DNA of 64,000 nt, from contig JACKEA010000002.1 in the NCBI GenBank assembly GCA_020633235.1, positions 62,001-126,000 on the forward strand, given 5' to 3'. The notes under the pieces are model-generated. The model was not told the DNA's origin and did not search any database. It was given only the letters and a program-made list of their open reading frames with translations. Source of the DNA: Polyangiaceae bacterium (GTDB lineage: Bacteria; Myxococcota_A; Polyangia; Polyangiales; Polyangiaceae). Below, one piece after another: positions 21,861-29,391 of this stretch (its first letter is position 1; the number at the start of each line of letters is the position of its first letter). Made by a program: the position numbers and the translations under genes.

Positions 21861-23444
21861 ATGCGCCCGGAAGACCGAGAGCGCGCCCAAATCGAGGCTG
21901 CCACCCGAGTGGTCGACCGCACCGTGGCGGCTGCCCGCTCCAGCCTCGATCTGGAAGCCGCGATCAGCGACACCCTGTACCATGAGCGACGACGCCTCGA
22001 GCGCGCCAAGCACGACGCGCGCTTCAAGGCCGACTCCGCCTTCTACCAGAAGCTCCAGCGACGGCTGCGCCACGCCTCCGACGCGGACCTGCGCCATCTG
22101 CTGGACCAGATCTCGCGGCGCTTCGCCGCGGAGATCGTGGGCAACTTCGACGACAACGTCTACAAGCTGTCGACCACGGTGGTGCCCACGGGGCTGTCGC
22201 TGTTGCTCGGCGCCATGACCCCGAAGAGCTTCACCTCGCTGTCGTCGTTGCGCCGCGGACTCTCGGATCACATGCGCATCGAAGGGGCCGTGGACCACGT
22301 GCGCTCGCTCCTGGATCACGGCACGTTGATCGTGGTGCCCACCCACTCCTCGCACCTCGACAGCATCGTCCTGGGCTACGCGGTGCACCTGATGGGCTTG
22401 CCGCCGCTGCTGTACGGCGCGGGGCTCAACCTGTTCGAGAACCCGGCGACGTCCTTCTTCATGGGTCGCCTCGGCGCCTATCGCGTGGACCGCAAGAAGC
22501 AGTCGAAGCTCTACAAGGACGTGCTGAAGGAGTACGCCACCGTCGCCCTGGAGCTCGGATACAACAACTTGTTCTTCCCCGGTGGCACCCGCAGCCGGAG
22601 CGGCGCCGTGGAGCAGCACCTGAAGCGCGGGCTGCTGGGCACCGGCATCAACGCCTACATCCAGAACCTGCGGGTGAAGCGCGACAAGCCCAACCTGTAC
22701 GTCGTCCCTTGCACCATCTCCTACAAGCTGGTGCTGGAAGCGGAAACGCTGATTGACGATCACCTGAAGGAAGTGGGCAAGGCGCGCTACATCATCGAAG
22801 ACGACGAGTTCTCCAAGCCCCGGCGGGTGCTGCAGTTCCTCTCGGATCTCGTGAGCCTGGATGCCAAGGTCGTGCTCACCTTCTCGCCCCCGCTGGATCT
22901 GTTCGGCAACCGCGTGGACGAAGAAGGCCGAAGCCTCGACCCCCGCGGTCGCATCGTGGACCCCGCCAGCTACGTGGCGGTGGACGGCGAGCCGCGCCAC
23001 GAGCCCCAACGCGACGCCGAGTACACCAACGAGCTGTCGGAGCAGATCGTGGCGTCGTTCCTGAACGAGAACGTGGTGATGTCCACGCACCTCGTGGGCC
23101 ATGCGCTGCTCTCCCTGCTCAAGCACAAGAACCCGGGCATGGATCTGTATCGCCTGTTGCGCACCGGCGGGCACGCCCCGGCGGTGCCGGTGGACGAGCT
23201 CGCCAGCGAGACGGGCCGGGTTCTCGGCGCCATACGCGATCTCCCGAATGGGCCGCGGCTGTCGGAAGAGCTGTCGCGCGATCCGCGTAGCATCGTGGAC
23301 GACGCCCTGCGCGCCTACGCCTGCTACCACGTTCGGCCGGCGGCGGTGCGCCGCGGCGACCGCATCTTCCACGAGGATCGCAACCTGCTTCTTTACTACG
23401 GCAATCGACTGCGCGGTTACGACTTGGGCCGGGCCCTCGCTTGA
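21861..23444 (+). CDS. PlsB-like glycerol-3-phosphate acyltransferase
   Basis: 527 residues. The acyltransferase core has motif I HSSHLD (H162-x4-D167), a motif II-like GAGLNLFENP, motif III FFPGGTRSRSG (about 238-248, with Gly-Gly in place of the common Glu-Gly) and motif IV-like VVPCTISYKLVLEAE. An N-terminal helical extension and a roughly 200-residue C-terminal domain match the long PlsB/GPAT type rather than the short PlsC type. It would place the first acyl chain on glycerol 3-phosphate at the inner membrane. The gene just overlaps the region in front of gpsA, which makes that substrate, and a PlsC-type gene lies 1.5 kb on. Acyl donor and sn-position are inferred. Confidence 0.8.
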   Translation: MRPEDRERAQIEAATRVVDRTVAAARSSLDLEAAISDTLYHERRRLERAKHDARFKADSAFYQKLQRRLRHASDADLRHLLDQISRRFAAEIVGNFDDNVYKLSTTVVPTGLSLLLGAMTPKSFTSLSSLRRGLSDHMRIEGAVDHVRSLLDHGTLIVVPTHSSHLDSIVLGYAVHLMGLPPLLYGAGLNLFENPATSFFMGRLGAYRVDRKKQSKLYKDVLKEYATVALELGYNNLFFPGGTRSRSGAVEQHLKRGLLGTGINAYIQNLRVKRDKPNLYVVPCTISYKLVLEAETLIDDHLKEVGKARYIIEDDEFSKPRRVLQFLSDLVSLDAKVVLTFSPPLDLFGNRVDEEGRSLDPRGRIVDPASYVAVDGEPRHEPQRDAEYTNELSEQIVASFLNENVVMSTHLVGHALLSLLKHKNPGMDLYRLLRTGGHAPAVPVDELASETGRVLGAIRDLPNGPRLSEELSRDPRSIVDDALRAYACYHVRPAAVRRGDRIFHEDRNLLLYYGNRLRGYDLGRALA

Positions 23445-23452
23445 GGAACGTG

Positions 23453-24463
23453 ATGGACGATCGAGTGGCAGTGATTGGCGCCGGCAGCTGGGGCACCACC
23501 CTGGCGAAGGTGCTCGGGGACAACGGCCGGAAGGTCTGGCTCTGGACGCGGCGCGAAGAGCTGGCCCGGGGCATCAACGACAAGCACGAGAACGCCGACT
23601 ATCTCCCCAACGTTCGGCTACCCGACAACGTAGAAGCGACCCACGACCTCGAGCGCATCGCCAAGAGCTGTCACCTGATCTTGATGGTGGTGCCCTCCCA
23701 CGGCATGCGCGCCGCAGCGCGGGAGCTCGGAGACTTCTTGAGCGGCGAGCACGTGCTCATCCACGCCTCCAAGGGTATCGAGGAGGGCAGCTTCAAACGC
23801 ATGAGCGAGATCTTGCGGGAGGAGACCTGCGTTCGGAAGATCGGCGTGCTCTCGGGGCCCAACCTGGCCAAGGAGCTGGCCAACAAGCAGCCCACGGGAA
23901 CGCTCGTGGCCTCGCACTTCGACGAGGTGTACGAGCGCGCCGCCGCGGTGCTGAACAACGACTACTTTCGCGTATACGGCGGTCGCGACGTGATCGGTGC
24001 CGAGGTGGGCGGCGCGTTCAAGAACATCGTCGCGCTCGCGGCCGGTGTGGCCGCGGGTCTCGGCTTCGGCGAGAACACCAAGGCGCTGCTGCTCACGCGC
24101 GGTCTCAGCGAGATGGCGCGCTACGGCATGGCCATGAAGGCGGAGCTGCTCACCTTCGGAGGCATGGCCGGCATGGGCGACCTGATCGCCACCTGCTCGT
24201 CGCCCCTGTCACGCAATCATCAGGTGGGAGCGCGGCTGGCAGCCGGCGAAAGTCTTCAGGAAATCCAGAAGCAGATGCGGATGGTAGCCGAAGGTGTGAA
24301 AACCACCCACGCCGTCCACGACTACGCGGTGAAGAAGGGGATCGATCTCCCCATCGTGAAGGCGGTGTATCATCTGCTGTACGAGGGGGGGGACGTACCC
24401 ACCCTCATGCGGGATCTGATGAGCATCCCGACTGGTGCAGAGTTCGTTGCCCTGAGCCCATGA
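23453..24463 (+). CDS. gpsA: Glycerol-3-phosphate dehydrogenase [NAD(P)+]
   Basis: 336 residues. Rossmann motif VAVIGAGSWGTTLA at 5-18 (GxGxWG), then the GpsA signatures ASKGIE, VLSGPNLAKELA, AEVGGAFKNIVALAAGVAAGLGFGENTKA (with the catalytic Lys) and the C-terminal AEGVKTTHAV. It reduces dihydroxyacetone phosphate to glycerol 3-phosphate for phospholipid synthesis. GAGGA at 5 nt supports the ATG at 23453; a TTG 12 bases earlier overlaps the acyltransferase stop. It stands between the PlsB-like gene and a small receiver-like gene that it overlaps by ATGA. Confidence 0.95.
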   Translation: MDDRVAVIGAGSWGTTLAKVLGDNGRKVWLWTRREELARGINDKHENADYLPNVRLPDNVEATHDLERIAKSCHLILMVVPSHGMRAAARELGDFLSGEHVLIHASKGIEEGSFKRMSEILREETCVRKIGVLSGPNLAKELANKQPTGTLVASHFDEVYERAAAVLNNDYFRVYGGRDVIGAEVGGAFKNIVALAAGVAAGLGFGENTKALLLTRGLSEMARYGMAMKAELLTFGGMAGMGDLIATCSSPLSRNHQVGARLAAGESLQEIQKQMRMVAEGVKTTHAVHDYAVKKGIDLPIVKAVYHLLYEGGDVPTLMRDLMSIPTGAEFVALSP

Positions 24464-24891
24464 TCCTCACGCCCCGCGTGCTGTCCGTCGTCTCCTCCGT
24501 CGCCCTGTCCAAGGCGATGGCGCACGTGCTCGGCCGCCGTGGCTTCAGCGTCGACGTGGTGACCAGCACCGAGCGCGCGATGGGCGTGCTCACCCACTAC
24601 GACTGCGCCGTGCTCGCCGACGAGCTGCCCCAGGCGCTGGCCACGGCGGGCTGGCTGCTCGCCAACGGACGCGCGGACTCCGTCGTCTTCTACGGCAGCA
24701 GCATGGACGAAGAGCAGCGCCTGCGTTCCGCGAACCTCGGCAGCCACGTGCACGCGAGCGAAGGACTGCACCGGCTGAGCCTGGTGATCAGCGACGCCAT
24801 CGAGGAAACGCGACTGGCCCGCGCCGCCGGCGCCGAAGATCCGGACTCGTTCCGTCCAGAGGCCCGCACTGGGCCGCGACGCCGTCGTTGA
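24460..24891 (+). CDS. Receiver-like protein, probably degenerate
   Basis: 143 residues. The start ATG overlaps the gpsA stop (ATGA), so it is translationally coupled. Residues 5-115 follow the alternating pattern of a receiver domain: VLSVVSSVALSKAMAHVLGRRGF, VDVVTSTERAMGVLTHYDCAVLADELP, GRADSVVFYGSSMDEEQRL and HVHASEGLHRLSLVISDAIEE. The N-terminal acidic pair is missing (Val-Ser-Ser instead of Asp-Asp), and the Asp in ADELP is only roughly where the phospho-acceptor would be. It may be a non-phosphorylated signalling module. A basic Arg-rich tail ends it. The role next to gpsA is unknown. Confidence 0.6.
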   Translation: MILTPRVLSVVSSVALSKAMAHVLGRRGFSVDVVTSTERAMGVLTHYDCAVLADELPQALATAGWLLANGRADSVVFYGSSMDEEQRLRSANLGSHVHASEGLHRLSLVISDAIEETRLARAAGAEDPDSFRPEARTGPRRRR

Positions 24892-24900
24892 TCGCGAGCG

Positions 24901-24972
24901 CGCCGGGCATCGCGCCGCAGCGACAATTTTCATGATCCTGTTGGTCCGGCGCGAATCCAAGACGGGGCGACC
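24901..24972. repeat. REP-like element copy 4 (both halves)
   Basis: The left half GGGCATCGCGCCGCAGCGAC is followed by AATTTT. After 8 nt the right half TGTTGGTCCGGCGCG starts at 24939 and runs into GACGGGGCGACC. The halves are imperfect inverted repeats of each other. The element fills the gap between convergent genes. Confidence 0.6.
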
Positions 24973-25002
24973 CCGGGGCTCGTCGGAGCGAGCGACGCTC
25001 GG

Positions 25003-25698
25003 CTACAGGTGCTCGGCGATGCGACGACGGACTTCTTCGCACAGCTCGGCGCGGCGCTGGTGGCCGTAGTCAGCGGCGCGCACCGGCTCGCTCACCCACA
25101 CGTGGACCAGGGCGCCGGGCCTCACATTGAAGCCCTTGGCGGGGAGCACCTTGCGAGTGCCCACGATGGTGACGGGCAGGATGCGGCAGTCGGCGTCGAG
25201 CGCCAGGTGAAAACCGCCTTGTTTGAACTCGCCGAGGGCGCCGCTACGGCTACGAGTTCCCTCCGGCGCAATCCAGATGCTGGTGCCGGACGCGAGGGCC
25301 TCCTTGGCGCGGGACAGGCTTTCGATGGCGCGCTCGCGGTTCTTGCGATCGATTTCCACGAAGCCCGAGGCGCGCATGGCAGGAGCCCACACGGGGACGC
25401 GAAAGAGCTCGGACTTGGCGACCATCCGCACCCGACGCTCGAGAGCCTGAAACACCACCGGAATGTCGTACAGCGATTGGTGATTGCTCATCACCACGAA
25501 GGTCTCGCCCACCGGAGCGTGCCCGAGGCCGTGCACCGACAGCTCGATGCGCGCTTGCTCGAGCAGGCGGCGCGACCAGGAGTCGAGGCGTTCGTCGCAC
25601 GCCTCCGAGGTGACGCGACCGAGCGCGGCATCCACCACCGTGGGCGCGCTGATCCACGCGGTTTCGACGATGGCGCGGGACAGATGCCAGACCGTCAT
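25003..25698 (-). CDS. plsC: 1-acyl-sn-glycerol-3-phosphate acyltransferase (PlsC family)
   Basis: 231 residues, the usual PlsC size. Motif I NHQSLYD (H73-x4-D78), motif II region VEIDRKNRERAIES, motif III APEGTRSRSG (145-154) and a motif IV-like ILPVTIVGTRKVLPAKG. An amphipathic N-terminus (LSRAIVETAWISAPTVVDAAL) would hold it at the membrane. It should make phosphatidic acid from lysophosphatidic acid, following the PlsB-like enzyme encoded just upstream on the other strand. TAGCTT ends 9 nt before the ATG, again a TAnnnT-near-start arrangement. Confidence 0.9.
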   Translation of the reverse strand: MTVWHLSRAIVETAWISAPTVVDAALGRVTSEACDERLDSWSRRLLEQARIELSVHGLGHAPVGETFVVMSNHQSLYDIPVVFQALERRVRMVAKSELFRVPVWAPAMRASGFVEIDRKNRERAIESLSRAKEALASGTSIWIAPEGTRSRSGALGEFKQGGFHLALDADCRILPVTIVGTRKVLPAKGFNVRPGALVHVWVSEPVRAADYGHQRRAELCEEVRRRIAEHL

Positions 25699-25707
25699 GG
25701 CGGGCGG

Positions 25708-25713
25708 AAGCTA
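25708..25713 (-). promoter_or_regulatory. -10 like hexamer TAGCTT, 9 nt before the plsC ATG
   Basis: Minus-strand TAGCTT lies in the short gap between the HTTM gene stop and plsC. No Shine-Dalgarno stands between it and the ATG at 25698. Confidence 0.35.
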
Positions 25714-25736
25714 CTTTCTCGGCGCCGAGCGCGCAA

Positions 25737-27514
25737 TCACCGGGCGTGGAGCAGTGGAAACGACGCGCCGCCGAGCAGCCGGCGGCGCGTGGGGGGTGAT
25801 GGCGGCACTCCGGGCGGTGGCACGTGCTCGCTCACGTACCAGATCTCGAGTCGATCGATGCGGTCTTCGGCGCGTCCGGTGCGCTCCGGGTAGCGCATCA
25901 AGTAGTCGCGGAAGCCCGGCAGCAGCGCCGCGAACTTGGGATCGGCGAGACGCCGATGCAGATCTCCCCACAGTTGATCGAAGTGGAAGCCGCCCGGGGG
26001 GTTGACGTCGAAGTCCGGCGCGCGGCCCGTCAGCGGATCGACGTGGCGACCCTCCACGGTGACGGCATCGACGACAATCTTGCCGTCCTCCGCCGGTGGG
26101 TTGGGCGCGAACATGCTCCAGCCCTGGAACATGCGCGGGTAGATCACCAACGCTTCGAGCCAGCGGGGCCTTTGGGGTTTGAGCGACGCGGGCACACCGC
26201 GGTTCTCGATCAACACCTGCAGCGCGCTGGCGTAGAGCAAGAGCGCCACCAGCGCCTCGGCGGCGATGCGCCGCCAGCGCACCACGGCGCGCGCGGCGTC
26301 GGACGGCGGATCGGCAACCTGGCTCTCGCCCGGCGTCACGCCGCGGGCCAGGCGCTCGCGCACCCCCTGGTGGCTGGCGAGCCAGTGGATCGGGCGGGCG
26401 AACAGCCGAATAATCCGGCTGAAAGGCAGCGAGCGGCCGAGGGCGACGACGGCGGCAACGCCCCTCTCGCCGCTTTCGAGGCGGAGCTCCGACCCGGCCG
26501 CGAAGCGTACCCGTTGGAAGAGGTCCAGACGACGGATCACACGAGCGACGCCCAGGTGATCCGCACGCTCGGGATCGAGCTCCACCACTTGCTCGGGGCG
26601 TCCCTGGGCGCGCTTGCTCCAGACGGAGGCGGGCACGTAGGCGAAGAACACCAGCACCATCGCCCACGAGAACGGTCCGAGATTGACGACGGCCGCGATG
26701 GAGCCGTGGAGCACCAGGGCGAGCCCCCAGGCGAGCATGCGCGCCCGCTGGGTGAGCACCGGCGACAACAGCAGCGCCACCAGCGCCGCCTCGATGGCGA
26801 GGGTGCGTAGGTGGCGATGCGCATCACGGCGAACGGGATGTGATGGCGTACCAGCCCGCCGAAGCTCGTGAGCATGCGGTCCTGCTGAAAGAAGTAGTAG
26901 ACCGCGGTGCCGTCGTGCCAGGTGCTGCCGTCCTTGTGGACGGTGTTGAAGAAGTAGATCACCGCCCACTGCGCGATGAGCGCGAAGATGGCGAGGGACA
27001 CGACGGGCGTCGTATCGCGCGGAAGCCTGCGGTTCAGGTCGTCCACGCTGCCTTCCACGTCTCCGCGCCAGGAGGCGAGCCAGGCGTCGACGCTCAGGCG
27101 CCGCCCCAGGGGCAGGAACAGGGTCCACACGGCCAGCAGGTTCAGCACGACGAAGCCGCCGTTTTCCAGCAAGATCGTGCGACTGTCCAAGCTGGTGACG
27201 AGCAGCGCCGAGGCGAGCTGCATCCAGCGCGTGCGGTAGCCCACGCACAACAGCAGGCTGACCGCTACTTGCAGCGAGAGCAGGACCGCCACGGCGGTGG
27301 GCGTGCTCAGCGAAAGGTGCAGCGAGAACAGGTGCGGCGTGAGCGGGTGGGCGAAGACGGCGTAGTTCGGACGCCAACCGGCGTTGGAGTAATGCGCCGC
27401 GAGATCCGGGAAGCGCCGGAGCACGTCCACGGCCAAGAGCAGACCGAGGGCGATGCGCAGCAGGGCGAGGGAGCGCGGGTCGGCGGACGCGTAGCGGACG
27501 GCGAGCCAGCGCAT
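25737..27514 (-). pseudogene. HTTM-type membrane protein with one apparent frameshift
   Basis: Starts at the ATG 27514 (MRWLAVRYASADPRSLALLR), the N-terminus of HTTM (horizontally transferred transmembrane, gamma-carboxylase-like) proteins. Helices such as ALLRIALGLLLAVDVLRRF, AVAVLLSLQVAVSLLLCVG and FVVLNLLAVWTLFLPLGRRL follow. The frame breaks near 26803-26812; one extra base restores reading into LAIEAALVALLLSP, NLGPFSWAMVLVFFAYV and a DCC-like segment with no Cys. The C-terminal domain has FQGWSMFAPNPP and EGRHVDPLTGRAP. Length 1778 plus one base is divisible by three. It is a tandem paralogue of the next gene. The break may be a consensus error. Confidence 0.7.
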
Positions 27515-27545
27515 CAGGGCTTCGGTCCCAACATGAACAGGGGCG

Positions 27546-29285
27546 TCAGGCGCGCGAGAGCTCGACGGGGGGCAGTGGCGTGGCGGAGCTCGCGCCGGGC
27601 TCCGGCGCGCGCTCGCGCACCCACCACACCGTGAGCGTCGTCGCCTTGGGCTCCGTGCGAGCGACGAGCCAGCTGCGGAAGGGCACGCGCTCGGCCTCGA
27701 AGCGCGGCTCGCGCAGGTGACGGCCGTAGGCGGCCCACAGCGGGACAGCGCGGGGCCACCGGCCGCGAGCCTCGGCTCGCGGCCGGTGAGCGGATCGACG
27801 TGGCGGCCGTCGGCCAGGGTGGCGTCCACGACGAGGCGTCCATGCTCCGCGGAGGACGTCCGACCAGCGGCGCGACGCCCAGGGCGCGCGCGCGGCCGCC
27901 GCCGCCGCCGGCGGCGGCGGCAGCAGCGCCGCGAGCCACGGCGAGTCGTGCGCGACGCCGGCGACGATGAGCGCCGCGACGCTCAGGGCGACGACGGCGC
28001 GCAGCCGTGGGTGCTCCGCGGGAGGCGGCGCCGTGGCGCCGCCTCCCGAGGGCGCGTGCGGCATGCCGCACGCGCCCAAGCCGAGCCACGACGAAATCGC
28101 GATGCGACGCTCCGCGATCGCGCGGTACCCGCGACGACCGATGGCGGCGAGCCCCGGGATTCCGCACCACCCCAACATCAAAATGCCAAAAGGCAGCGCC
28201 CGGCCGATCTCGAAGACGGCGCGCTCTTCGGTGTGCACCCCACCCTTCGAGTCGATCACGACGACGCTGGTCTCGAGGACGTCACGGGGTACGGCATCGG
28301 GAATGCGCTCGAGCTCGTCATTGCCCACGAAGGTCAGGCGGCGAAACGGATCGAGGCGGACGAGAACCCGCGACACGAGCAGGCAGATGCCGCAGTCGGC
28401 GTCGAAGATCACGGTTCGCTTTCGCGAATCCCTCGCGAACCACCGGGCGGCGAGGCCCGGGGTCCGAAGCAGGAGCACGAACGGCAAAAAGCGCACGAAG
28501 GCGAACAGATCGAGCTCGGTGGTGAGGGCGAGGCCGCCGTACAGCAAGCCCGCGAGTAGGGCGGCGAGGCGTCGCGCTCGTGGAATCAGCAGCAGCAGCG
28601 CGAGGGCAAGCAGCGCGAGGCGCACGCCGCGGGCGACCCATGGGAGGGACAGGGGCTCGCGCAGGGCACGACCGACTCCGCTGACCAGAGCGTCGTGATG
28701 CAGGAGGTATCCGAGGGAGGCGTCGGTGGTATCCAGACATCCGAGCACATGCAGCAGCGACCAGGTCGCCACGAGCACCGCGACGGCGATGCTCCGATGG
28801 CTGACGGCCGGCGACTCCCGGTCCGCGAGCTCCGCCGAGGACTTCTCGTGGCGACGCGCCAAGCTCGCGCGCAGGGCGTCGATCGACAGACGGCGTCCGA
28901 GCGGGAGCGTCACCGTGAGCGCGAGCAGCGCGGCGAGCAGCGGCTCGGCGGGCGCTTGCACCAGCGGGTTCCGAAGCCCCAAGCCCACCAAGCAAGCGAG
29001 CGCCAGCAGGTGACAAACGCGGGTATGAAACCCGATGGTGAACAGCAGGTAGACGACGGCGGTGAGCGCCAAGCCCACGGCCACCTCGCCGGGACGGCTG
29101 AGGGACATGTAGAACGTCGGCAGCGTGTGCTCGCGGAGGAGCGCGACGTGATTGGGCAGCACCCCCTCGTTGCTGAAGAACGTTCGGGCCACCTGGGCGC
29201 GACGCAGCAGATCGAGGAGTAGGGCAGCTCCCAATCCTACGCGCGCTGCACCCGCCCAGCGCAGATCGATCGAGGGGCCGGTCAT
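27546..29285 (-). CDS. HTTM membrane protein with thiol-disulfide DCC domain
   Basis: 579 residues. Eight or more transmembrane helices in the N-terminal 285 residues (LGAALLLDLLRRAQ, VAVGLALTAVVYLLFTIGF, LLAALLALTVTLPLGRRLSID and others) fit the HTTM type. A DCC (DUF393) thiol-oxidoreductase domain follows at about 288-400, with the signature FDADCGIC (C298, C301) and RALPFGILML. A C-terminal domain shares ATLADGRHVDPLTGREP with the downstream paralogue, but only in another reading frame: residues about 481-514 look scrambled by a +1 and a -1 shift that cancel. HTTM-DCC proteins may act on lipids or quinones; the substrate is unknown. Confidence 0.72.
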   Translation of the reverse strand: MTGPSIDLRWAGAARVGLGAALLLDLLRRAQVARTFFSNEGVLPNHVALLREHTLPTFYMSLSRPGEVAVGLALTAVVYLLFTIGFHTRVCHLLALACLVGLGLRNPLVQAPAEPLLAALLALTVTLPLGRRLSIDALRASLARRHEKSSAELADRESPAVSHRSIAVAVLVATWSLLHVLGCLDTTDASLGYLLHHDALVSGVGRALREPLSLPWVARGVRLALLALALLLLIPRARRLAALLAGLLYGGLALTTELDLFAFVRFLPFVLLLRTPGLAARWFARDSRKRTVIFDADCGICLLVSRVLVRLDPFRRLTFVGNDELERIPDAVPRDVLETSVVVIDSKGGVHTEERAVFEIGRALPFGILMLGWCGIPGLAAIGRRGYRAIAERRIAISSWLGLGACGMPHAPSGGGATAPPPAEHPRLRAVVALSVAALIVAGVAHDSPWLAALLPPPPAAAAAARAPWASRRWSDVLRGAWTPRRGRHPGRRPPRRSAHRPRAEARGRWPRAVPLWAAYGRHLREPRFEAERVPFRSWLVARTEPKATTLTVWWVRERAPEPGASSATPLPPVELSRA

Positions 29286-29391
29286 GGGCCTTCTGGACTC
29301 TAGACTCCCGGGCCGGAGGTGCTCGGAAAAGGGCAGTGGCGAAACGAAACCCGCTGGAATAGTCTCTGGACGAGCCCTCGCTCGGCAACTG

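Noticed and set aside
27714..28170. Possible separate gene between the two HTTM genes
   Set aside because: The matching GRHVDPLTGR stretch belongs to the upstream HTTM-DCC gene in a shifted frame, so it is better explained by indels than by an extra gene.
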